DNA of 15,249 nucleotides from Allorhizocola sp044869915 (GTDB taxonomy: Bacteria > Actinomycetota > Actinomycetes > Mycobacteriales > Micromonosporaceae): positions 1-15,249 of the forward strand of contig JBIOYB010000599.1 of NCBI GenBank assembly GCA_044869915.1. The letters are read 5' to 3'. How positions within the stretch are numbered: the stretch's first letter is position 1; every line of letters begins with the position of its first letter. Below the pieces are notes generated by a model. It was not told the DNA's origin. It saw nothing but the letters and a program-made list of their open reading frames with translations, and did no database searches. Shown one piece after another: positions 1 to 6,269 of this stretch. The translations under genes and the position numbers were made by a program.

Positions 1-146
1 GGGAGCGGTGCGTCGCCGGCATACCGGGCGACCTGCGCCGGCGGTGGCAGAGGCCGATTCCGCCAGCGCCGGTACAGGGCGTGCAGTGCTGCCGCCAACA
101 GGATCAGCCCGACAATGGCGAGCAGCACCGCGTTGCGTGGCGTCAC
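1..146 (-). CDS. Partial single-span membrane protein, cut by the left window edge
   Basis: Only the first 48 codons are present, from a GTG at 144-146 reading leftwards off the window. The peptide begins MTPRNAVLLAIVGLILLA. It has one hydrophobic segment (about residues 6-22), then an Arg-rich stretch (YRRWRNR) and a proline-rich stretch, which fits an N-terminal membrane anchor with a cytoplasmic basic flank. The GTG shares bases with the TGA stop of the upstream DUF1266 gene (GTGA overlap). There is no strong Shine-Dalgarno of its own, so it is probably translated by coupling. No family can be named from this fragment. The overlap and codon-consistent high GC make a real gene likely. The cytoplasmic or extracellular placement of the missing C-terminus is unknown. 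Confidence 0.6.
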   Translation of the reverse strand, partial: MTPRNAVLLAIVGLILLAAALHALYRRWRNRPLPPPAQVARYAGDAPL

Positions 147-1009
147 CGCCGGTTGGGCCAGGGGAGCGTGAGCCACGGGCTGGCCGGATCCGTGAGCAGG
201 ACCTGATGCGGTTCGAGCACGGTGTTGTACCAAACGTCGAACTCGTCGTTGTCGAAACGCAGCACCCGCCCCAGGCTGTACCCGGCGGACAGGTCGGCCC
301 ACGACGTATACCGGCCGAAGGCCTGCTTGCCGGCGCGCAGCACGTATTCGCGCGCCTGATCTTCCTTTATCAACCGCAGCTGGAGCCCCCAGCGGGCCAT
401 GTTGACTGCCCGCCCCCAGTCATACGCCAGCAGGCTGGTGACGAACCCGCCGTCCCGCAGCAGCCCGTCGGCCCGGAAGCGTTCCTCGTAGCGCACCACA
501 CGCTCGGTGGTGGCCGTCATGTCGTCGATGACGGTCTCGGGTACCCCCTGCTCACGGGCGTTGTCGGCGACCGCCTGCCGCCACGTCCGCAGGTCCGGTA
601 GCGCCCCCAGATGGGTCGTGAGGTGAACCCGCACGTCGAGCACGAAGTCGGCGACCGTGTCCCCGGTCTCGTTGTCGAGCAGGCTCTCCATGCACTCCCG
701 CAGCTCGGCCGGCGTGCTGATGTCCCACTGCCGCTTGAGGAGCTCCATGGTCTTCTGCGGGCTGTTGGCGTCGTCTTTGATCGTGTTCCAGGAGACGCCG
801 TGGTTGAGCGACATGTGTGCGCCCACGGCGAGCGCGGCGGCGAGCTCACCGGTGGTCGGCTCGCTCGAAGACACCGCGATGGTGTTGCGCAGTGAGCGGA
901 CTATGCCACGTGCGCTGCGGGCGGCGGTCCGCGCCTTGAGCACGATCTGCAGGACGAAGGCGAGGACCACGACCGGTGCGACAAAATATACGAAGGTAGG
1001 GATTTCCAC
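143..1009 (-). CDS. DUF1266 family protein with N-terminal membrane anchor
   Basis: This is a 288-aa protein starting at GTG (1007-1009). Residues about 5-26 are hydrophobic and form one membrane anchor. The C-terminal two thirds match the DUF1266 pattern as I remember it: a conserved Trp/Arg-rich core (AYDWGRAVNMARWG, residues about 190-203), then a YTSWAD motif and GYSLGRVL, ending in a WLTLPW tail. DUF1266 proteins have no established biochemical function. The chosen start lacks a Shine-Dalgarno, but a TAACTT -10-like box lies exactly 6 nt upstream, suggesting a leaderless transcript. The stop overlaps by 4 nt the next membrane-protein gene, so the two are probably one transcription unit. 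The gene diverges from the large SARP regulator and may share its operator. The DUF1266 call is from motif memory, not a search. Confidence 0.75.
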   Translation of the reverse strand: MEIPTFVYFVAPVVVLAFVLQIVLKARTAARSARGIVRSLRNTIAVSSSEPTTGELAAALAVGAHMSLNHGVSWNTIKDDANSPQKTMELLKRQWDISTPAELRECMESLLDNETGDTVADFVLDVRVHLTTHLGALPDLRTWRQAVADNAREQGVPETVIDDMTATTERVVRYEERFRADGLLRDGGFVTSLLAYDWGRAVNMARWGLQLRLIKEDQAREYVLRAGKQAFGRYTSWADLSAGYSLGRVLRFDNDEFDVWYNTVLEPHQVLLTDPASPWLTLPWPNRR

Positions 1010-1015
1010 GCGCGT

Positions 1016-1021
1016 AAGTTA
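1016..1021 (-). promoter_or_regulatory. Candidate -10 box of a leaderless DUF1266 transcript
   Basis: On the minus strand the hexamer TAACTT fits the actinobacterial TANNNT consensus. It ends 6 nt before the GTG start of the DUF1266 gene, the usual spacing when transcription begins at the start codon. No Shine-Dalgarno is visible in the same interval, which supports leaderless initiation. No good -35 is present at 17-19 bp, so activation by a bound regulator would be needed. Confidence 0.4.
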
Positions 1022-1040
1022 CGGGCGGCCGCGCAAACCT

Positions 1041-1061
1041 TGCTTGCAACCTGCTTGCAAC
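1041..1061 (+). promoter_or_regulatory. Direct repeat pair with 11-bp period, SARP-operator-like
   Basis: The decamer TGCTTGCAAC occurs at 1041-1050 and again at 1052-1061, an 11-bp period. A TATACG -10-like box follows at 1066-1071. SARP activators are known to bind heptameric direct repeats at 11-bp period located just upstream of the -10 element, and the next gene on this strand encodes a SARP. I infer an operator for autoregulation of the SARP gene, possibly shared with the divergent DUF1266 gene. A third, weaker copy may lie around 1030-1040. Confidence 0.5.
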
Positions 1062-1097
1062 TCGCTATACGGCCTGCTCTTTGGCTAGGGTCGCGGA

Positions 1098-4000
1098 GTG
1101 GCTGATGCGCTGCGCTACGAGCTTCTTGGGCCATTGCGCGTCCGGCGCGGCGATGTCGAGATCGCGCTGGGCGGCGTCAAGCAGCAGACGGTGCTGGCGG
1201 TGCTCCTGCTGGAGCCGAATCGCCCGGTCTCCGTCGAGAGAATAGTCAGAACCGTGTGGGGCAGCGAGCCCCCGCCGAGCGTCACCCAGGTGGTCCAGAC
1301 CTACATCAGCCGGCTGCGTCAACTGCTGGACCTACGCCGGGCACTGGTCTCCACCGACGCCGGATATCTGCTGCGCGCCGACCCGGCCCAACTTGACGTC
1401 ACGTCCTTCGACGGCCACCTGGCCGCGGCCGTGCAGCACCATGAGCGCGGCGACCAGGTCGCGGCCGGCAGCGAGGTCGCCGCCGCGCTCGCGCTGTGGC
1501 GCGGCGAGCCGTTGGGCGGCCTGTCCGGCGAGACGATCGACGTGGCCCGGCACCGGCTCACCGAGCGGCACCTGTCCGCACTTGAGCTGCGGGTCACCGT
1601 GGACATGGACGCCGGCCGGCACGCCGACGCGATCGCCGAGCTGACCCGGCTGGTGCAGGAGTTTCCTCTCCAGGAACGGTTGTGGGCGTTGCTGATGCTC
1701 GCGCTCTACCGTGCCGACCGGCAGGCCGAGGCGCTGCGGACCTACACGACCGCCCGCGCGCTGCTGGTCGAGGAGCTGGGCGTGGAGCCCGGAGCCGGCC
1801 TGACCAGCATGCACCAGCGGATCCTGACCGGTGATCCGTCGCTGGCACGCGACGTGCCGCTGGTGGGTTCGGGTCGCGCGTGGACACCGCGCAACGATCT
1901 CCCGGCCGACGTCGCGGACTTCACCGGCCGCGAAGCCGAGGTGCGGCGCATGCTCGCCGCACTGCCTTCCGTGCCGGGCAAGGCAGCGATCGTGCTGGCC
2001 ATCGACGGCATGGGCGGGGTGGGCAAGTCCACGCTCGCCGTGCACGTCGCACATCACCTCGCCGACCGATACCCAGACGGTCAGCTCTTCCTCGACCTGC
2101 ACGCACACAGCGAGGGCCGGAGCCCGGTCGAACCGGGCGCGGCGCTCGACCTTCTGCTGCGGGCGCTGGGCACACCCGGCGAAAGCATCCCGGCCGACGC
2201 CGAGCAACGGGCGGCCCGGTGGCGCGCCGAGCTGGCCGGCCGCCGGGTGCTGCTGGTCCTCGACAACGCCGGCAGCGCAGCCCAGGTCCGCCCGCTGCTG
2301 CCCGGGACGGCCGGCTGCCTGACGTTGGTGACCAGCCGGCGCCGGCTGGTCGACCTGGACAGCACGGACGTCCTTTCGCTGGAGGTGCTGCGGCAGGCCG
2401 ACGCGGCCACGCTCTTCAACCGGATCCTCGGCGCCGAGCGGGGCGCGGCCCACCCCGAGGACATCGCGGAGGTCGTCGGTCTGTGCGATCGGCTGCCCCT
2501 GGCGATCCGCATCGCCGCCGCGCGACTGCGCGCACGCCCCGCGTGGACCGTCCAGCACTTGGCGCATCGGCTGCGCGACCGCCAGCGCGTGCTGACCGAG
2601 CTCGCTGTCGGCGACCGCAGCGTGGCGGCTTCCCTCGCGCTTTCCTACCCGCAGCTCACCGAGGCGCAGCAGCGGCTGTTCCGGCTGCTCGGGCTCGCTC
2701 CGGGCCCGGACTTCGACACCTACCTCGCCGCCGCCGCGGCGGGCATCCCGGTCGATCAAGCCGAACGCCTCCTGGAAGACCTGCTCGACGCGCATCTGCT
2801 GCAGCTGCCCACGCCCGGCCGGTATCGGTTCCACGATCTGCTCTACCAACACGCCCATGCCGCCGCGCACGAAACAGACCCGCCCGCCGCTCGGCGTGAC
2901 GCGGTCGGCCGGATGCTCGATCAGTATCTGCGCACCGCTTCCCTGGCGATGGACATGATTTTTCCGCGTACCCGGCACCGCCGGCCGCAGGCAGCGGCAC
3001 CGGCCACCGAGATGCCACCCCTAAGCACGGCAACCGATGCGAGGGCCTGGCTGGACGCCGAACGGCTCAACCTGGTGGCCGCCGCGAGCCACGCCGCCGT
3101 CCACGGCTGGCCCGCGCACGCGATCGACCTCGCCGCCACCATGCGCCCCTATCTGGACACCGGTGCCCACCATTTCGACGCCCTCGCCGCACACCAAAAT
3201 GCATTTGATGCGGCTCAGAGCGCCGGAAACCTTGCCGGGCAGGGATCCGCACTGCACGGGCTGGCCAACGTCTTCTGGCGGCTCGGGCGCTACGACGAGG
3301 CATACGAACACCTGCAGCGGGCGCTGCCGATCCACCGGGACATCGGTGACCGTCCCGGCGAGGCGAGCGACCTGGAGACCCTGGGCGCCACCTGTTACAG
3401 CCTCGCCCGCTATGACGACGCCATCGACTACTACACGCAGGCCGTGCTCATCCACCGCGAGGCCGGCGACCGCGTGGCGGAAGCCACCGTGCTCAACAAC
3501 ATCGGGGTCATCCAGGAGCGCCAGGGCAGATACCGTGAGGTCCTCGCCCTGTGCGAGCAGGCCCTGACCATCTACCAGGCTGCCGGGGACCGGCCTGGCG
3601 AGGCTCACGCGTTGGGCAACGCGGGCAACGCCTACTGGCGGCTCGGGCTTTACGACAAGGCGCTGGACCATCTGAGCCGTGCGCTGGCCATCCACCGCGA
3701 GGTCGGCGACCCCAGCTGGGAAGCGCACACGCTGAACATCCTCGGCAACGTGCTGGCCAGCCTCGGCCGGCACGAGGAGGCGCTGGACCACTGCGACCGA
3801 GCCCTGTCCCTCCAGCGGGCCAGCGGTGAGCGGGCCGACGAGGCGGCGACGCTCGGCGATCGCGGCGTGATCCGCCGGCTGCTCGGCAAGTACCACGAAA
3901 GCATCGACGATCTGGACAGCGCACTCGCCATAGCCCGCGAGATCGGCGACCGCAGCGTGGAAATCCAGGCGCTCAACGGCCAGGGGGAAACGCTGAACGC

Positions 4001-4208
4001 CCTGCACAGGCCCGATGAGGCATGCGACCGGCACGAGGCGGCCCTGGCCCTCGCGGTCGAGATCGGCGACCGCCACGAACAGGCCCGCGCGCACGAGGGC
4101 CTGGCGCACACCCTGCCCGACCCCGGCGCCGCCGACCATCACCGCCTCCGGGCCGAAGCCATCTATACGGATCTGGGTGTGCCCGAAGCCGGCGCCGAGA
4201 GTCGGTAA
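1098..4208 (+). CDS. AfsR/SARP-family transcriptional regulator with NB-ARC and TPR domains
   Basis: This is a 1036-aa protein from GTG 1098, with AGGG 7 nt upstream as a modest Shine-Dalgarno. The order matches AfsR-type regulators: an OmpR-like winged-helix DNA-binding domain (about residues 17-95), a bacterial transcriptional activator domain (about 100-245, ending near ELGVEPG), an NB-ARC ATPase (about 274-500), and C-terminal TPRs (about 710-1020). Walker A is GMGGVGKST at 304-312, Walker B is VLLVLD at 384-389, and a CDRLPLA motif lies at 463-469. At least seven TPR units of about 40 aa are visible, each opening with a G-D/E-R-like motif. AfsR of Streptomyces has the same layout and similar length. 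It is a cytoplasmic, ATP-dependent transcription activator, often of secondary metabolism. The 3' end overlaps the convergent nucleosidase gene by 46 bp. Its target genes cannot be read from the window, apart from likely autoregulation. Confidence 0.93.
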   Translation: MADALRYELLGPLRVRRGDVEIALGGVKQQTVLAVLLLEPNRPVSVERIVRTVWGSEPPPSVTQVVQTYISRLRQLLDLRRALVSTDAGYLLRADPAQLDVTSFDGHLAAAVQHHERGDQVAAGSEVAAALALWRGEPLGGLSGETIDVARHRLTERHLSALELRVTVDMDAGRHADAIAELTRLVQEFPLQERLWALLMLALYRADRQAEALRTYTTARALLVEELGVEPGAGLTSMHQRILTGDPSLARDVPLVGSGRAWTPRNDLPADVADFTGREAEVRRMLAALPSVPGKAAIVLAIDGMGGVGKSTLAVHVAHHLADRYPDGQLFLDLHAHSEGRSPVEPGAALDLLLRALGTPGESIPADAEQRAARWRAELAGRRVLLVLDNAGSAAQVRPLLPGTAGCLTLVTSRRRLVDLDSTDVLSLEVLRQADAATLFNRILGAERGAAHPEDIAEVVGLCDRLPLAIRIAAARLRARPAWTVQHLAHRLRDRQRVLTELAVGDRSVAASLALSYPQLTEAQQRLFRLLGLAPGPDFDTYLAAAAAGIPVDQAERLLEDLLDAHLLQLPTPGRYRFHDLLYQHAHAAAHETDPPAARRDAVGRMLDQYLRTASLAMDMIFPRTRHRRPQAAAPATEMPPLSTATDARAWLDAERLNLVAAASHAAVHGWPAHAIDLAATMRPYLDTGAHHFDALAAHQNAFDAAQSAGNLAGQGSALHGLANVFWRLGRYDEAYEHLQRALPIHRDIGDRPGEASDLETLGATCYSLARYDDAIDYYTQAVLIHREAGDRVAEATVLNNIGVIQERQGRYREVLALCEQALTIYQAAGDRPGEAHALGNAGNAYWRLGLYDKALDHLSRALAIHREVGDPSWEAHTLNILGNVLASLGRHEEALDHCDRALSLQRASGERADEAATLGDRGVIRRLLGKYHESIDDLDSALAIAREIGDRSVEIQALNGQGETLNALHRPDEACDRHEAALALAVEIGDRHEQARAHEGLAHTLPDPGAADHHRLRAEAIYTDLGVPEAGAESR

Positions 4209-4996
4209 GACAACGACTGTGAGTCCAGCGGAGGCGGCTTTGGCCATTGCTGATCGATCTGTTCGGCAAGGGTCATCGCGAACGATGCCGCGTGGGCGGC
4301 TGCCCGATGTTGCCATCTGGCGATGTCCGTGTGATGTTTACGGCCGTCGGCGGCGTCGCTGATGGCACGGACAACCACGACTCGATGGAAGTCTCTGCGG
4401 TGGGCCGCCTCGGCCACGCCGGCGCTCTCGGTGTCGATGGCGATCGCGTCACTGTAATAGTGCGCGATCAGTGCGGCCAGTGCGGAAGTGCGGGAGTCCA
4501 GGATCACCTCCCCGGAGACGAGCGGTTTGAAGTGGACGGTCGGGACTGGCGACAGGTTGATCCAAGCGCCGGTGCGGGCCACGTGCCGGGCGATTTGTTC
4601 GATGCCATGCGGGGCGGGCCAGCTCTTGGGCCGCGGGTGAAATCCCCCGGCATCGTCACGGCCACCTTGGTAGGCATGCGTCCGCGTGGCCACGACCACG
4701 TCGCCGAGCGCGGTATCGCGACCGAGAGCCCCGGCCACGCCTACGAGCAGCAGGGCACGCGGGCGGAATTCTTCTATGGCGCGGCCGGTGAGTGCCGCGG
4801 CCGCCAGGTTGCCTTCGCCGATCAGGGCCAGAGCGATCCGGCAGGCTCCCATGCGCAGCCGGCCGATCTCGTAACGCGTCCCATGCCGGTCGGTGTGCGG
4901 ACGGGGATCGGTGAGGTGTGCGCGCACAGCGTCGTACTCAAGGTCCAGTGCGGTGACCACGACGATGTCGGCTTCCATCGCGGGTAGTCGTACCAT
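4163..4996 (-). CDS. Nucleoside phosphorylase superfamily protein, MTA/SAH nucleosidase-like
   Basis: This is a 277-aa protein. ATG 4994-4996 was chosen because GGAGG lies 8 nt upstream; the reading frame continues further upstream, but only through the neighbouring AraC gene in a shadow frame. Features of the PNP/UDP phosphorylase fold are an opening beta strand with a conserved acidic residue (VVVTALDLEYDAV, Glu20), a glycine-rich LLVGVAGAL segment, a DTESAG motif (Glu190) that would contact the ribose, and AISDAAD with Asp214 at the catalytic acid position of MTA/SAH nucleosidases. The essential residues look intact, so N-glycosidic cleavage of an adenosine-type nucleoside is plausible, but the substrate is inferred. 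It lacks a signal peptide and is cytoplasmic. It follows the AraC-like gene by 17 nt, likely as an operon. Related domains often serve as effectors in NB-ARC/TPR proteins. Confidence 0.8.
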   Translation of the reverse strand: MVRLPAMEADIVVVTALDLEYDAVRAHLTDPRPHTDRHGTRYEIGRLRMGACRIALALIGEGNLAAAALTGRAIEEFRPRALLLVGVAGALGRDTALGDVVVATRTHAYQGGRDDAGGFHPRPKSWPAPHGIEQIARHVARTGAWINLSPVPTVHFKPLVSGEVILDSRTSALAALIAHYYSDAIAIDTESAGVAEAAHRRDFHRVVVVRAISDAADGRKHHTDIARWQHRAAAHAASFAMTLAEQIDQQWPKPPPLDSQSLSYRLSAPASGTPRSV

Positions 4997-5013
4997 TTTG
5001 GCTACCTCCCCGG

Positions 5014-5640
5014 CTATGCACACAGTTGGCGGACCTGCTTGGCCGACACGCCGAACAGCTGTTTGAAGTCTCGGGCGAACTGGTCGTGGCGAAGGTAGCC
5101 ATAGTCGGAGACCACTTCCTTGATGGGTGTCGCGGTCAGCATCGGATCTTGCAGGGCGCGGCGGCATTCTTCGAGACGCAACCGTTTGAGTAGCTGCCGG
5201 ACCGTGGCACGGCCGATGGGCAGCAACGCTCGCGGGAACGTCAGCATCACCACCCGCATCGAACGCAGCCCGGTCGAATGCGCAGTTTTCCACGGATAGG
5301 ACAGGTCGTACAGCGCAATGTCCCGGGCACGGAAGTGCACCTGATTGCCTTGCTGCTCCATTCGTGCCCCGCCGTTGACACTGAGCAATATCCGGTAGCA
5401 TTCGGGATCACAGGCTCGGATCAGCCGGTCGGTCCGCTGTGCCACGAGCTCGGAGTCCGCGGCCCAGGTGAACGTCTCGAATTCAAGGTCGCCGATCTGA
5501 ACGACTGACATCGCCGCGAGCAGGTGGCCTGGTGCGCGCCCGTGAATCGCCACCGGTGCCACTTCTGTGCCAGCACCTGCCCGGTAGTAGTCGTAGCGCT
5601 CGAGCGGGTGAACCGTTCTGGTGTCGTATAACGTGCGCAT
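5014..5640 (-). CDS. AraC-family regulator with internal deletion, first helix-turn-helix missing
   Basis: This is a 208-aa protein from ATG 5638-5640, with GAGG 7 nt upstream. Residues 1 to about 140 resemble the cupin-like AraC_binding_2 sensor domain, including a FPRALLP segment near its end. Directly after it comes TVRQLLKRLRLEECRRAL, which in full-length relatives lies in the middle of the DNA-binding domain, followed by the second helix-turn-helix (GYLRHDQFARDFKQLFGVS). Relatives are about 310-330 aa, so roughly 100 residues covering the linker and first helix-turn-helix appear to be missing, in frame, near position 5210. The reading frame is intact. It may have lost DNA binding, become a ligand-binding modulator, or be a young pseudogene. 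It precedes the nucleosidase gene by 17 nt. Repeats in the upstream gap overlap its ribosome binding site. Confidence 0.75.
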   Translation of the reverse strand: MRTLYDTRTVHPLERYDYYRAGAGTEVAPVAIHGRAPGHLLAAMSVVQIGDLEFETFTWAADSELVAQRTDRLIRACDPECYRILLSVNGGARMEQQGNQVHFRARDIALYDLSYPWKTAHSTGLRSMRVVMLTFPRALLPIGRATVRQLLKRLRLEECRRALQDPMLTATPIKEVVSDYGYLRHDQFARDFKQLFGVSAKQVRQLCA

Positions 5641-5649
5641 GGCTGTTCC

Positions 5650-5728
5650 TCACAGTCCGAAACAACATTGAGTCCCGCCAATTGTCAGCCGTTGTGCCCG
5701 CCCCGGGAATTGACTGTGAGCGCACAAC
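5650..5728. repeat. Two nested perfect inverted repeats in a divergent promoter gap
   Basis: TCACAGTC at 5650-5657 is the exact inverted complement of GACTGTGA at 5712-5719. GTTGTGC at 5691-5697 is the exact inverted complement of GCACAAC at 5722-5728. The gap separates the AraC gene (minus) from the DUF1772 gene (plus). The left copy overlaps the Shine-Dalgarno region of the AraC gene. Paired half-sites like these are common operators, but no bound protein is known. A single TTGACT at 5710-5715 could be a -35 for the plus strand, without a well-spaced -10. Confidence 0.4.
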
Positions 5729-5781
5729 CGCCGCCGGTAGGTCGGGCGTAAGATGTAGATCTGTCAAAGCGAGGAGCCGGC

Positions 5782-6258
5782 ATGGCGGTCGAGGAGTGGG
5801 CGCTCGCAGCGTCAGTCGTGTTTGCGGGGCCATGGTCGGGCCTCCTGGCGATGCTGACCACAAATCCTGCATCCGATGCTCGCCGCGATGGACGGCCGTG
5901 ACTTCCGCAACTTCATGGGTGCGTTCCTTCGATTCCCGAGGAAGGCTTGGTTCAACTACGTCTGCACGATCGGGATGGCCGTCGCTCCGATCGTCGCGCT
6001 GGTGTCCCTCTGGGACGATCGGAGCGGCGCCTCTTTCATACTCACCGCGATCGGCCTGGGGCTGGTGGCCGTCGGTGTCTACGTCGTGGCCAACGTGTGG
6101 AAGGAACCGCACTACGACACGATGCTGACCTGGGATCCCGAGGCGATGCCGGCGGACTGGGAGGCAGGACGGCGGCGCTACTTCGGCATCAACTGGATCA
6201 ACGCCGTGTCGACCTGGCGGCGTTCGCCCTTTTCCTCGCGGCTTTGCTCGCCCTCTGA
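5782..6258 (+). pseudogene. DUF1772 (anthrone oxygenase-like) membrane protein gene with two frameshifts
   Basis: The ATG at 5782 has GAGGAG 5 nt upstream. Reading from it gives an N-terminal hydrophobic segment (AVEEWALAASVVF) but stops after 39 codons. Removing one A from the AAA at 5862-5864 restores the frame into a DUF1772-like protein: a second membrane segment near GMAVAPIVALVSL, a third near AIGLGLVAVGVYVV, and the family-like VWKEPHYDTMLTWDPEAMP and RRYFGINWIN motifs. A missing G after 6217 breaks the frame again. Restoring it gives a fourth hydrophobic helix ending at TGA 6256-6258. Restored, the protein would be about 158 aa with four membrane helices. The two indels compensate, so they could be sequencing errors in short homopolymers or true decay. 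A Pro where relatives usually have Leu (AGPWSG) hints at decay. It converges on the sigma gene with an 11-nt gap. Confidence 0.75.
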
Positions 6259-6269
6259 AGCGCGCGGGG

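Noticed and set aside
1041..1061. Reading the two decamers as the start of a CRISPR-like or other tandem array
   Set aside because: There are only two copies with a 1-nt gap and no spacers. An operator is the simpler reading.
1332..2978. Long open frame antisense to the SARP gene
   Set aside because: It lies wholly opposite a well-supported AfsR-type gene, has no domain, and its composition is that of a GC-rich antisense shadow.
3021..4316. Long open frame antisense to the TPR part of the SARP gene
   Set aside because: Its repeats only mirror the TPR coding repeats on the other strand. No ribosome site or family pattern was seen.
4997..5401. N-terminal extension of the nucleosidase reading frame
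   Set aside because: This part overlaps the AraC gene in another frame and shows no family similarity. The ATG at 4996 has a near-ideal Shine-Dalgarno.
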